Positions 34,646-43,096 of a DNA stretch of 64,000 bases are shown here, in pieces. This DNA is from a bacterium (GTDB lineage Bacteria > Zhuqueibacterota > Zhuqueibacteria > Residuimicrobiales > Oceaniaggregativiventaceae). Below the pieces are notes generated by a model. It was not told the origin of the DNA, searched no databases, and saw only the letters and a list, made by a program, of their open reading frames with translations. The translations under genes were made by a program, and so were the position numbers. The stretch's first letter is position 1; every line of letters starts with the position of its first letter. The stretch lies in assembly GCA_029565675.1 (NCBI GenBank), contig JAKQNP010000046.1:43595-107594 (forward strand), written 5' to 3'.

Positions 34646-35713
34646 ATTTAAAAGGATTTGTCGATGATTTTCGTCAGAATTGCCCGCAACATATTCTTCA
34701 GCGGTTGGATGAAGATCGTCAGTAAAATCTTTTCCATGCCGACGCGCGCCGTGAATGTTGGTCTCCGGCGTCACCAGGTGGGGTGCAAGCTGGTAAAAAT
34801 CGACTTCAATCGAATCGGCATAAACTGCCCAGCGCGAAAAATGGCAGGGATAGGAGGCAAAGCCCGAGGTTACCACATGGGTGATCCGGTTTTGCTGCAC
34901 GGCTCCGCTTAAATGCAGATGACCGCTCAACACCGCCTTGATGTTTTGCTGAGCTTCCAGCAGTGCGACAAGTTCATCTCCCAGCATTTTGTAAGAGAAG
35001 AATCCAAAACTTTGACGCAACACTTCTTCCTCTCTGATGGAGATCAGGGGAATATGGCAAGCGACAATTTTCTGCGCCGACGCCGTGTCGCGCAATACCT
35101 CTTGCAGCCAGCTATTGCGTTTTTCGATCGCCGCCGGCAACCAGTCGCCTCCATGACGATTCAAGTGATCGATAATATCGGCTTTGTCAGGCCGTTCGAT
35201 TCGATCGATATTCACGGTCGGACTGGCAAGTCCGCTGGATGAGTTCAACAGAATAAAGACCAATCCGCTGCGCTCGAATGCATAATTGACACGATCGGCG
35301 CCGAAAACTTGTTCATAAGCCGCCTGATATTGCGGATGCCCTTCGCGCTGGATGACTTCGTGGTTGCCAACGACCGGATGCCAGGGACAGGCGAGACGAT
35401 CCAAAGTTTGCTTCGCAAAAAGGCACTCCGGCAACAGGCGCTCGAGTTTTTCTCCATGGATCATGTCGCCGGTGTGCAGAACAAAATCCGGCAGCGGAAA
35501 ATCCTGCTCGCTGTTTACCGCATCGATAAAGGCATCAACCTTTTCGCGTACCAGCGCATAGGCTGGTATTCCTTCCTGCAAATGTGTATCGCTGATGTGC
35601 AAAAATGTCAAGCGCGGTCGTTCTTTTCGCCGGCGACAGCTGTTTTGTTGAAAAATGAGTGATCCGCCGATCAATGACATCGCCGCCTTTTTGATAAATG
35701 AACGTCTGTTCAT
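34643..35713 (-). CDS. Tat-exported calcineurin-like metallophosphoesterase
   Basis: A 356-residue protein. The N-terminus 'NRRSFIKKAA' plus a hydrophobic stretch is a twin-arginine signal, so the enzyme is exported folded. The five metallophosphoesterase blocks are present: 'ISDTHL', 'HTGDMIHG', 'VVGNHEV', 'VACHIPLI' and 'LSGHLHLSG', which supply the di-metal site. It hydrolyses phosphomonoesters or diesters. Substrate unknown. An 'NSC' after the signal suggests possible lipidation. It is divergent from the thioredoxin gene and convergent with the HEAT-like gene. Confidence 0.9.
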   Translation of the reverse strand: MNRRSFIKKAAMSLIGGSLIFQQNSCRRRKERPRLTFLHISDTHLQEGIPAYALVREKVDAFIDAVNSEQDFPLPDFVLHTGDMIHGEKLERLLPECLFAKQTLDRLACPWHPVVGNHEVIQREGHPQYQAAYEQVFGADRVNYAFERSGLVFILLNSSSGLASPTVNIDRIERPDKADIIDHLNRHGGDWLPAAIEKRNSWLQEVLRDTASAQKIVACHIPLISIREEEVLRQSFGFFSYKMLGDELVALLEAQQNIKAVLSGHLHLSGAVQQNRITHVVTSGFASYPCHFSRWAVYADSIEVDFYQLAPHLVTPETNIHGARRHGKDFTDDLHPTAEEYVAGNSDENHRQILLN

Positions 35714-35826
35714 CAGAATTGCATCCTCGCTGTGAATCCTTTTGCTTTATGGTACATCCAACTTTTGATTTTCGAACAGTTCGACCAGAAACCGAATTGC
35801 ACACAAAGAGCAAAACAGGAGACAGC

Positions 35827-36318
35827 ATGGCAACCATCAGTTTAAATCAGGAAAACTTTCAGGACACTTTGAACAACAACGCTATTCTGCTGATCGATTT
35901 TTGGGCGGATTGGTGCGGTCCGTGCAAGATGTTCGGTCCGGTCTTTGAAAAAGTTTCGGAAAAGCATCAGGACATTGCCTTTGCCAAGGTCGATACGCAA
36001 GAGCAGCAAGAGCTGGCTGCCGCTTTTGGCATTCAATCCATACCAACCCTGGCGATTTTTCGCGATCAGATTCTTCTCTACAAGAATCCGGGAGCTCTGC
36101 CGGAAAATGCCCTGGACGATTTGATCCAGCAAGTGCGCGATCTGAATATGGACGATATTCGCCGCGAGATCGAAAAGCAGGAAGCCGAAAACGGGCACGG
36201 TCATCAACATGATCATGATCACGATCATGGTCACGACCATGATCATGATCACGAACACCACCATGGCCATGATCACGAACATGATCATGATCATGACCAC
36301 CACGATCACTCCCATTGA
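35827..36318 (+). CDS. Thioredoxin with C-terminal histidine-rich metal-binding tail
   Basis: A protein of 163 residues from ATG 35827 behind AGGAGA. Residues 1-~105 are a complete thioredoxin with active site 'FWADWCGPCKMFGPV' and the cis-proline loop 'IQSIPTLAIF'. A short helix ('DDIRREIEKQEAEN') leads to a 42-residue tail made almost only of His and Asp/Glu, with 22 histidines in HD/HE repeats. Such tails occur in metallochaperones (HypB, SlyD, ZnuA loops) and bind Ni2+ or Zn2+. Fusion to cytoplasmic thioredoxin is uncommon. No signal peptide is present. Metal-linked redox or thiol protection is a reasonable guess, no more. Confidence 0.92.
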   Translation: MATISLNQENFQDTLNNNAILLIDFWADWCGPCKMFGPVFEKVSEKHQDIAFAKVDTQEQQELAAAFGIQSIPTLAIFRDQILLYKNPGALPENALDDLIQQVRDLNMDDIRREIEKQEAENGHGHQHDHDHDHGHDHDHDHEHHHGHDHEHDHDHDHHDHSH

Positions 36319-36372
36319 TCGCCAACCCGAGAGTGGATGGGTCTTGTGCACAAACAGAGACAAGGCGTAACC

Positions 36373-36511
36373 AACCCGGATCCGGTGTGCAGCACCGGAT
36401 CTATTATAAAATCAATCTGATAGCAATACAGAAAGGTTGAAAAGTACCCTTTTCGTAACCGCATAATGAATAAGAGATTGAATATTTATTGATTCGGTTA
36501 ACACCGAATCT
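36373..36511 (-). repeat. Dispersed intergenic repeat, copy 2 (inverted)
   Basis: The reverse complement of 25571-25709 with scattered substitutions. Its end hairpins are GATCCGGTG/CACCGGATC (36379-36401) and GATTCGGT/ACCGAATC (36491-36510). Changes in one arm are matched in the other (TTCGG to TCCGG), which suggests the hairpins are maintained. Confidence 0.75.
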
Positions 36512-36531
36512 AAAACCAACTCTTGCGATTT

Positions 36532-37197
36532 TCAGGGATTCTCTTTGCTGAATCTGTTTTTCTGGTCAACGTTCCTTTTACGGGCTTTAACCGCCGGGTG
36601 AGCTTTCCACCTGGCTTTTGGTGCCGCTGCCTCCAGTCTAGCGATCGCCTGGTCGTAGAGCAGCTGATTCGGGCAATGCAGACGCAAAACCGGCCGCCAG
36701 CAATTGGACAGCGTGATGACCCGATAGCGCGGAAACGGGCTGATTTTGCATACGTTACACCAGGATAAAAACACCATATTGCGCGAGCGGGCAAGCATTC
36801 CCGCTCCCGCAGCTACCGGGGCACTGCGCAACAGCCCCAAAATAATGGCACCGCTGCCCAGTGCACGGCTGACCGTCCGACTGCCACGAGCGGACTCGTA
36901 CAGGACGCCGTCGCCGTCTAAAGTGAATCGCGCCCAGTAACGGTTGAAAAACACCAGGATATTGACCAACAGCGATAACAGAAAGAGGCCACCGGAAACC
37001 AGCAGCGGAATCAGCCAGCAAGCTTGCCAAAATCCCGGCGCCGGGCTGAGGAGTTGAATCAAAGCGAGAAGCAACCCCATGACCAATGCGGTGATGCCGA
37101 ACAATTTTAACATATCCCAAATGAAAAACGGGCTGGTGACCAGGGGAATGGCCGCCTCCCAGGTCAATTGCTGTTTTTTCTGCTCCGACCGAGTCAT
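36532..37197 (-). CDS. Small membrane protein of unknown function
   Basis: A protein of 221 residues from ATG 37197. The longer frame to 37314 would overlap the next gene upstream and lacks a ribosome site. Two adjacent membrane segments lie at ~30-55 and ~62-88 ('ITALVMGLLLALIQLL', 'LLVSGGLFLLSLLVNIL'). A cytoplasmic-looking beta-rich part follows ('YWARFTLDGDGVLYES', 'RYRVITLSNCWRPVLRL'), resembling bacterial PH-like domains of YcxB/YdbT type, and a basic tail ends it. The family is not certain. It is downstream of the deacylase gene by 83 bp and may share its transcript. Confidence 0.7.
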   Translation of the reverse strand: MTRSEQKKQQLTWEAAIPLVTSPFFIWDMLKLFGITALVMGLLLALIQLLSPAPGFWQACWLIPLLVSGGLFLLSLLVNILVFFNRYWARFTLDGDGVLYESARGSRTVSRALGSGAIILGLLRSAPVAAGAGMLARSRNMVFLSWCNVCKISPFPRYRVITLSNCWRPVLRLHCPNQLLYDQAIARLEAAAPKARWKAHPAVKARKRNVDQKNRFSKENP

Positions 37198-37280
37198 CTT
37201 CGCTTGCCTGCACGAGTTCTTCCATTCATAAACCTTTTCCACTGATTTTACACATTGAACTGACCAAAAGCAAGCGGATC

Positions 37281-38951
37281 TCAGCTGCGGCGGAGCACTT
37301 GGCCTGCCAGACAACCGGTGTGTTCACCTCTGAATACGGCAATCCTGCCGTTGACGATAACAGCCTCAATGCCGTCCGGATACTGGTGCGGATCGGTGAA
37401 GGTCGCGCGGTCGATGATTCGCTGTGGATCGAAAATTGCCAGATCGGCCCATTTGCCCTGCGCAATCTCGCCGCGATCCGCCAAACCAAATATTCGCGCC
37501 GGCAGGGAAGTGACGCGCTGGATGGCTTCGCTGAGCGACAGAATTTGTTTTTCGCGCACATAATGACCAAGGTAACGCGGAAAAGTGCCGTAAAAGCGCG
37601 GATGCGGATTGTCGCGGCCGAGCAAACCATTTGGCGAGATCGCCCTGCCATCCGAGCCCACGACGGTAAGCGGAAAAGCGAGCACAGCGGCGGTGTTTTC
37701 TTCGCTCATGGCAAATCCGCACATGGAGACATCGCCGTTGCTGTCGATCAACAATTGGCGCACCAGCTCGTAAGGATCGATATCCTTGTCAACAGCGATC
37801 TGTTGTACCGTGCAGCCCTGCATGTCGGAATTTTTGGGAGAGACCCGGGTGATCAGAACGCTGTCCCACGAACCCAATGCCTCCACTTTATCGCGCACGA
37901 AAGCGCGCATGCGTTGCCAGGTCGCGCTAGACTGCAAAAGCTCGACAAATTGCGCATCTGTGCCTTCTCGGCTCCAGGGCGGAAAGAGCAATTTCAGGCT
38001 GGTTCCATAGGCGTGGTAAGGATACCGGTCGGCGTGCACATCCACGCCCTCCTGGTCAGCACGCCGAATTTTCTCGAGCAATCCGGCTAATTTGTGCCAG
38101 TTGCGCTTCTGACAGACTTTGAGATGCGAAATCTGCAAGCGAACCCCGCTCTTGCGGGCAATCTGCAGCGCTTCCTCGACCGCTTCTTCAACCCGCACGT
38201 CCTCGTTGCGCATGTGGGTGGCATAGATGCCATTGGTTCTGGATACCACCTGACACAGCTCGACCAGCTCTTCAGTGGTGGCGAAAGAAGAGGGTTCGTA
38301 CTCCAAACCGGTCGATAGGCCGAATGCGCCCTGTTCAAGCGCAGCAGCCAAATGGCTTTTCATCTTCGCCATTTCTTCTGTGGTTGGCGGACGGTTGGCT
38401 TTTCCCATCACTGCGCAGCGCAAATCTCCATGACCGATCAGGGTCAGATAGTTGAGGCCAATTCTTTGCTGTTCCAGCCGGTTGAGAAATCCTGCCGCAT
38501 CGTCCCAGTCGATCGCGACTTGATAGCGTTCCTGCAGTTTTTGCCGGCGGTCATTGGCAAAGGGAGTGCCGATCGGAAAGACCGAATCGCCGCAGTTGCC
38601 CCCGATCTCGGTGGTCACACCTTGTTGGATCTTGCTCTGTCCGCGCGGATCGACCAGCAAATCGATATCGGTGTGGGTGTGGACATCGATAAATCCCGGT
38701 GTTACCGCCATCCCCAGGGCATCCAGCGTTTGTTGCGCCGATTGGGCGGACAAATCTCCCACAGCCGCGATGCGGCCATTTTTCACCCCGACATCGGCAC
38801 GCAGAGGTTCGTCGTTGCGGCCTGAATAGACAAGTCCATTTCTGATTATCAGCTCAAAACTGCGTTCGCTACAGGAAACAGCGCCGATGGCCAATCCCAT
38901 TGCCGCGGTGCTGCTGGCCTGCATGAAATGCCGGCGGTCCATTTTGCGCAT
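37281..38951 (-). CDS. N-acyl-D-amino-acid deacylase family amidohydrolase
   Basis: A 556-residue metal-dependent hydrolase. The N-terminal 'DRRHFMQASS' and 'GAVSC' suggest Tat export with a lipoprotein-like Cys. Amidohydrolase landmarks are 'DVHTHTDIDLLVDPRG', 'EIGGNCGDS', 'LSTGLEYEP', 'THMRNEDVRVEE', 'ISHLKVCQ', 'VHADRYPYHAYG' and 'VVGSDGRAI', as in D-aminoacylase. The end 'EIAQGKWADLAIFDP' is typical of the composite beta-sandwich domain. It would release D-amino acids from N-acyl derivatives, for example of peptidoglycan origin. Exact substrate unknown. GAGGGA precedes the ATG by six bases. Confidence 0.92.
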   Translation of the reverse strand: MRKMDRRHFMQASSTAAMGLAIGAVSCSERSFELIIRNGLVYSGRNDEPLRADVGVKNGRIAAVGDLSAQSAQQTLDALGMAVTPGFIDVHTHTDIDLLVDPRGQSKIQQGVTTEIGGNCGDSVFPIGTPFANDRRQKLQERYQVAIDWDDAAGFLNRLEQQRIGLNYLTLIGHGDLRCAVMGKANRPPTTEEMAKMKSHLAAALEQGAFGLSTGLEYEPSSFATTEELVELCQVVSRTNGIYATHMRNEDVRVEEAVEEALQIARKSGVRLQISHLKVCQKRNWHKLAGLLEKIRRADQEGVDVHADRYPYHAYGTSLKLLFPPWSREGTDAQFVELLQSSATWQRMRAFVRDKVEALGSWDSVLITRVSPKNSDMQGCTVQQIAVDKDIDPYELVRQLLIDSNGDVSMCGFAMSEENTAAVLAFPLTVVGSDGRAISPNGLLGRDNPHPRFYGTFPRYLGHYVREKQILSLSEAIQRVTSLPARIFGLADRGEIAQGKWADLAIFDPQRIIDRATFTDPHQYPDGIEAVIVNGRIAVFRGEHTGCLAGQVLRRS

Positions 38952-39285
38952 GGCTATCCCTCTTTTGTCGATTTAATAAACAGTCATTTTAAAATAAACA
39001 AACCTCTGCTGCAAATTCAAGACATTTTTCGATTGTCGAGCAGAATTTACCAGCGGATTTTAAGTCGCAATTTTCTTGCGAGTTTATCTTTAACTCACTA
39101 TACTGGTAATGTGGTGTCCCGCCTGACGATGGGACGCCATTGCAACTGCTGGTCAGCTGCGCCGCTCTCTGTTCCGATTCGATGCAGCGCACCTCGCAGC
39201 AATCGGCGCAGCCAACGCGGCCGACTGCACAAACCAATCGATGCGGTCTGGCACATGACACGCTGGTAACAAAAAGGAGAGTGCA
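38952..39285. other. 334-bp divergent intergenic region with structured leader
   Basis: It holds the promoter at 39076-39104 and, after it, a ~175-base GC-rich leader before the plus-strand gene at 39286. The leader has a GTCCC/GGGAC hairpin (39116-39135) and other inverted repeats. It matches no riboswitch class I recognise. The AT-rich left part probably contains the deacylase promoter. Confidence 0.4.
39076..39104 (+). promoter_or_regulatory. Sigma70-type promoter
   Basis: TTGCGA (39076-39081), a 17-bp spacer and TATACT (39099-39104). Spacing is ideal and the -10 box is strong. It would drive the membrane protein gene at 39286 with a leader of about 175 bases. Confidence 0.55.
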
Positions 39286-39843
39286 ATGGATATCGAATTG
39301 ATCGCTCCATTGGCCCGGGGATGGGAACGAATGAAGCGCGGATTGTTCAAGCCTTTTGATCTGGGTACCTGGTTCACAGTCGGCTTCACCGCATTTCTCG
39401 CTGATCTTGCCAAAGGCGGAGGTGGGGGAGGTGGAAACCGCGGATCGTTTGATGATTTTCGGAATATCGGGTGGCGAGAAATTCTCGATTTTCCCTATCT
39501 CGCTTGGGAGTGGTTGATCGAAAATCCGTTATGGCTGGTCTTGGCGGGGTTCGGTTTGATTTTAATCATCGCCTTGATGGTGGTGCTGTTGTATGTCAGT
39601 TCGCGCGGTCAATTCATGTTTCTGGACAATGTCGTGCACGTGCGCGCCCAGGTGACAAGGCCCTGGCGTGAATTTCGCCGTGAAAGCCATTCCCTCTTCA
39701 GATGGCGATTGGGGTTTATCACCGTGGTGCTGCTGCCCATCAGCTACACCTTCCGCGCTTTCAGCGTCGAGTTCCTCGCCCAGTTCGGTGACGAGTTTGC
39801 CTTGATTGGGCTCGACGGCCAACCGGCTCTCGAAGCGAAATAA
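39286..39843 (+). CDS. Uncharacterised membrane protein
   Basis: A 185-residue protein with AAAGGAGAG before the ATG. The opening 'WERMKRGLFKPFDLGTWFTV' recalls bacterial and archaeal membrane proteins of unknown function that are usually longer (around 250-300 residues with more membrane segments). A Gly-rich loop follows, then a strong membrane segment ('LWLVLAGFGLILIIALMVVL') and a third hydrophobic stretch near residue 145. The protein ends soon after, so it may be a naturally short or C-terminally truncated member. Beyond it lies only a CGCCGGCC/GGCCGGCG hairpin (39861-39898) without a T run, between convergent genes. Confidence 0.72.
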   Translation: MDIELIAPLARGWERMKRGLFKPFDLGTWFTVGFTAFLADLAKGGGGGGGNRGSFDDFRNIGWREILDFPYLAWEWLIENPLWLVLAGFGLILIIALMVVLLYVSSRGQFMFLDNVVHVRAQVTRPWREFRRESHSLFRWRLGFITVVLLPISYTFRAFSVEFLAQFGDEFALIGLDGQPALEAK

Positions 39844-39922
39844 ACCCTCTCAGATCTTATCGCCGGCCTTGCCTCCCTGGCTTTCGGCAGGGCCGGCGCT
39901 TGGTTGAGAACTCGGTCCAATT

Positions 39923-42868
39923 CTAGCGGATATAGACCATTTTGCGGATCAGTTGTTCCTGACCGGCGTCGAGTTGGTAGAGATAGATCCCGCTTGGCGC
40001 CTGGACGCCAGCGTGGGTCATGCCATTCCAGACCACGCTGTGTTCTCCCGCACGCTGCACCTCGTTCACCAGAACCGCCATTTCTTGCCCGAGCAGATTC
40101 ACGATGCGCAAACTGACGGCTGTCCGTTCTCCCAACTGGTAGCGGATCCTGGTCACCGCATTGAAAGGATTGGGATAGTTCTGCGCCATTGCGAAACCGG
40201 TGGGCAGGGGAGGTGCAGCTGCGCTCTGTTCCGCCGATGTCGTGCGGTCAGCAAAGATTTCGATATCATCGATCAACACACCCAACCCCAGCCCAACACC
40301 GCTTTCATCTGAGATGAAATGAAACCGAATCCACAATTTTGCACTTGTTTCGCCGAGCAGATGAGTGAGATCGACGGCTCGCTGTGTCCAGGATCGTGGA
40401 CCATTGCCGGAAACCGAATCGACAGCGCTCCAGTTCAGGCTGTCCGGGCTGACCTCCAGATAACAGACGTCGTGCCCTGTTTCGGTTCCCCAGCGTGCCC
40501 AATAGCTCAGGGTCAGCGCTTGCGCGGTTTGGATATAAAACGGCCGGCGGTAATGCATCATGCCGTTCATGTTGGCGCTGTAGGGCATCTGGCCGTTGTC
40601 CACATGCGCCATATAGGAACCGCTGTGACGGTTGAGCTTGTCGGTGATCCCCCAGCCGCCCTGACACTCCCAGGGCTGGTATGCATCCTCGAAATCCGTG
40701 ACCAGATTGGTGGCGACAAAACTGAGGGTGTCGGAGTCGTTGTAAGTGTTGTATTCCACTGCCGACCCATTTTGCAGCTGCAGCAGGCATTGGTGGGTTT
40801 CCGAGGAAAGGATGATAAAGGGTTTGAAAAATCCGATCGCCGATGAATCCGACTCGATCCGCTGCAGTCGCAAGGTGTCCTGTACAAGCAGTCTCTGGTC
40901 CAAGGTCACTATCGAAGATATTACCTCAATGTCCTCTTCAGCCGAAAGACCGCAATTGTCGATTTGCACTCCGATCTGCGATTTGCCGTAAAGATGACAA
41001 TTGCCTTCCGAAAAGTGAATATCGCCGATAGCCAGATCGTGGGTGGGCTTTTGCAGGTTCAATTCGAGTCGAAATGGAGTGATCGCCTGCGAGGTATGGT
41101 TGGAGATAAACCGGATTTCTGCACGATAAGCGTTTGGCTCCAGATCTCGCGTATCGATGTCGATGATGACCCGGCTTGAATCCTCCGGCGCGATCACTCC
41201 CGCACCGTTCCTGAGCTTGATCCAACTGGTGGTTGTGGTTCCTTTGCTTGAATTCGAAACTTGCATCTCATCGCCGCGGCGGCTATCATCGAATAAAAAG
41301 GTGCTGCCATCGAATATCTGGATATCCTTTATGCAAGTACCAAAAAGTTGCCGATCGTCAAGTGTGCAATATCCCATATCCGAGGCGAAACAGAAACGGA
41401 ATTTGGCCCGCTCCACGCGATACTCTTCGAGATCGACCATGACCATTTGCCAGCAATTGCTGGTGCCTGCCCACCCCGCAATGCCCGCTCCCATTCCCCA
41501 GCCTTCATCCGCCTCACCAAAAGAATAAAGCGATGAACAGGTATAGGGAAGATTGATGGGATGCAGAACAGTGTAGGTTTGTCCGCCATCGACCGATCCC
41601 CAGATATTGCAGCCATCCCAACCGTCGTAGGGCGCTGACGCTCCCGCCGGATTCTCCATGGCATAATTCAGCCAGAAGGTGAGGTTTGGAGCCGCGGCCG
41701 ATGACAGATCGAGCACCGGAGTATCCAGATTTTGCAGCCACCCGTTGCCATATCCGCCGGTCTCTTCATCGCCGTTCCACCAGCTCGAATCGCCTGAAAC
41801 CAAAAAATCGCTTCGGTGAAAATTGGCGATTTCATCAATTTCAAAGGAAAAGGCAGCGTACTGCAACGGATTGGCGGTTGGATTGCCAAGCATAAAATCG
41901 GTTTGGATGCGATCGCCGATTGTCGCTGCCACTTGCCGTGATGCGGGAAAAATTGATGACGCCGGGCCATCGGTCAGATTGTCATAGATCATAATGACAC
42001 CCTGGTCCATGGAACATTGTCCCCAGCGGATTTGGAAATAGCCGTCTTCGCCCCAATTGGTGTTCCAGCTGTTCTTGCAGATCCAGCTGCGGGTGGCATC
42101 GTCCCAACCGATGATGACGATTGCATGTCCGCCTTGTTCGGTTCCATAGACATGCTCGTAAACACCTCTGGAATAGGAAAAAAAGTCTTCATAAACAACG
42201 AAAGCAGCGATCACCGGAGCCAGATACACGGCGTTTTTGATGTTTTCGACATTGCCGTCGGTCCATGTCACATAGCCCCATCCAGGGATGCGGGTGGAGC
42301 TGTCTTGCCAATCCTCACACGCTGCCGAACATTCAGTTGCATCAGAAGCGGTGTAAGGCAGGCAGGATTCCGGCGGCAAGCCGATTTCGGTGAGAAAGTC
42401 AAAAGCCAGGTCAGTGCGCCATCCCTCGTTGCAGGTCATATCCGAACACGAGAGCATGAATTGTTCGGAAAGATCGGGAACCGAATCGAGATCGGCATGA
42501 TGAATACGCCACCAGGCCTCCAATCCGCCGGCGGCAGCAAAGGCCACACAGCTGCCGCATTGCCCCTGGTCTTTAACCGGCGTGATCCAGTTGCCATGGT
42601 GATCGCGCCAGTCGAAATGGGATGGCAGATCCTCGCGCGCCTGCAACTGGAGCACGGGTTGCCTGGGAACCGCGGGAAGATGGTATTCTGCGCCGCAAAG
42701 CAACCGCCGCTCTTCAGGTGCGAGTCGAGTGATCCAATTTTCCGCTGCCGCCCAGCCGGCACCCTGTTTTTCGATGGTTTGTTGGATCGTTTCCACTTCG
42801 CCTGGTGTGGCCGCCAGAAGCAGTAAAGGTGAGAAAAGCCAAATCCAAACAATTTGTCTGATTTTCAT
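39923..42868 (-). CDS. Secreted papain-like cysteine protease with C-terminal sorting domain
   Basis: A protein of 981 residues. ATG 42868 behind AGAGGG starts the signal peptide ('IWLFSPLLLLAATP'). A C1A peptidase domain (~85-320) has the oxyanion Gln and catalytic Cys in 'VKDQGQCGSCVAFAAAGG' (C107), His in 'GGHAIVIIGWD' (H248) and Asn in 'CKNSWNTNWGEDG' (N266). All catalytic residues are intact. Long beta-sandwich regions follow, including a MAM-like segment ('DFEDAYQPWECQGGWGITDK' to 'VLIDDIEIFAD'). The last ~95 residues are the FlgD-like sorting domain ('AQNYPNPFNAVTRIRYQL' to 'PSGIYLYQL'). A propeptide of ~60 residues precedes the protease. Likely a surface or secreted peptidase that uses the same export route as the secreted proteins of the left arm. 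Confidence 0.92.
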   Translation of the reverse strand: MKIRQIVWIWLFSPLLLLAATPGEVETIQQTIEKQGAGWAAAENWITRLAPEERRLLCGAEYHLPAVPRQPVLQLQAREDLPSHFDWRDHHGNWITPVKDQGQCGSCVAFAAAGGLEAWWRIHHADLDSVPDLSEQFMLSCSDMTCNEGWRTDLAFDFLTEIGLPPESCLPYTASDATECSAACEDWQDSSTRIPGWGYVTWTDGNVENIKNAVYLAPVIAAFVVYEDFFSYSRGVYEHVYGTEQGGHAIVIIGWDDATRSWICKNSWNTNWGEDGYFQIRWGQCSMDQGVIMIYDNLTDGPASSIFPASRQVAATIGDRIQTDFMLGNPTANPLQYAAFSFEIDEIANFHRSDFLVSGDSSWWNGDEETGGYGNGWLQNLDTPVLDLSSAAAPNLTFWLNYAMENPAGASAPYDGWDGCNIWGSVDGGQTYTVLHPINLPYTCSSLYSFGEADEGWGMGAGIAGWAGTSNCWQMVMVDLEEYRVERAKFRFCFASDMGYCTLDDRQLFGTCIKDIQIFDGSTFLFDDSRRGDEMQVSNSSKGTTTTSWIKLRNGAGVIAPEDSSRVIIDIDTRDLEPNAYRAEIRFISNHTSQAITPFRLELNLQKPTHDLAIGDIHFSEGNCHLYGKSQIGVQIDNCGLSAEEDIEVISSIVTLDQRLLVQDTLRLQRIESDSSAIGFFKPFIILSSETHQCLLQLQNGSAVEYNTYNDSDTLSFVATNLVTDFEDAYQPWECQGGWGITDKLNRHSGSYMAHVDNGQMPYSANMNGMMHYRRPFYIQTAQALTLSYWARWGTETGHDVCYLEVSPDSLNWSAVDSVSGNGPRSWTQRAVDLTHLLGETSAKLWIRFHFISDESGVGLGLGVLIDDIEIFADRTTSAEQSAAAPPLPTGFAMAQNYPNPFNAVTRIRYQLGERTAVSLRIVNLLGQEMAVLVNEVQRAGEHSVVWNGMTHAGVQAPSGIYLYQLDAGQEQLIRKMVYIR

Positions 42869-43096
42869 GTGACCCTCTTGCAGGTAGCAGGTGAAATTGT
42901 TCAAAACCCGGCATTTATATCGATATCACCGACCATCGGGCACGGTGAAAGAAACAACCCTTAAAGTGATGCTGGTTTATCACAACGATCTTTTTCTACG
43001 AAGTAAAACTCGCATGGGTAGAAAAGCCGCCGATCGTTCCGTTTTTCGGCAAGCTGGAGCCGGGTGCTGCAGACATTAAAATCAAAACGATTATCC

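Noticed and set aside
36220..36318. The repetitive GATCAT-rich stretch as a possible CRISPR or noncoding satellite
   Set aside because: It is in frame and encodes the His/Asp tail of the thioredoxin. The repeat unit is codon-scale and there are no spacers.
39861..39898. CGCCGGCC/GGCCGGCG hairpin as a terminator between convergent genes
   Set aside because: The loop is long and no T run follows on either strand, so I list it only as context for the neighbouring genes.
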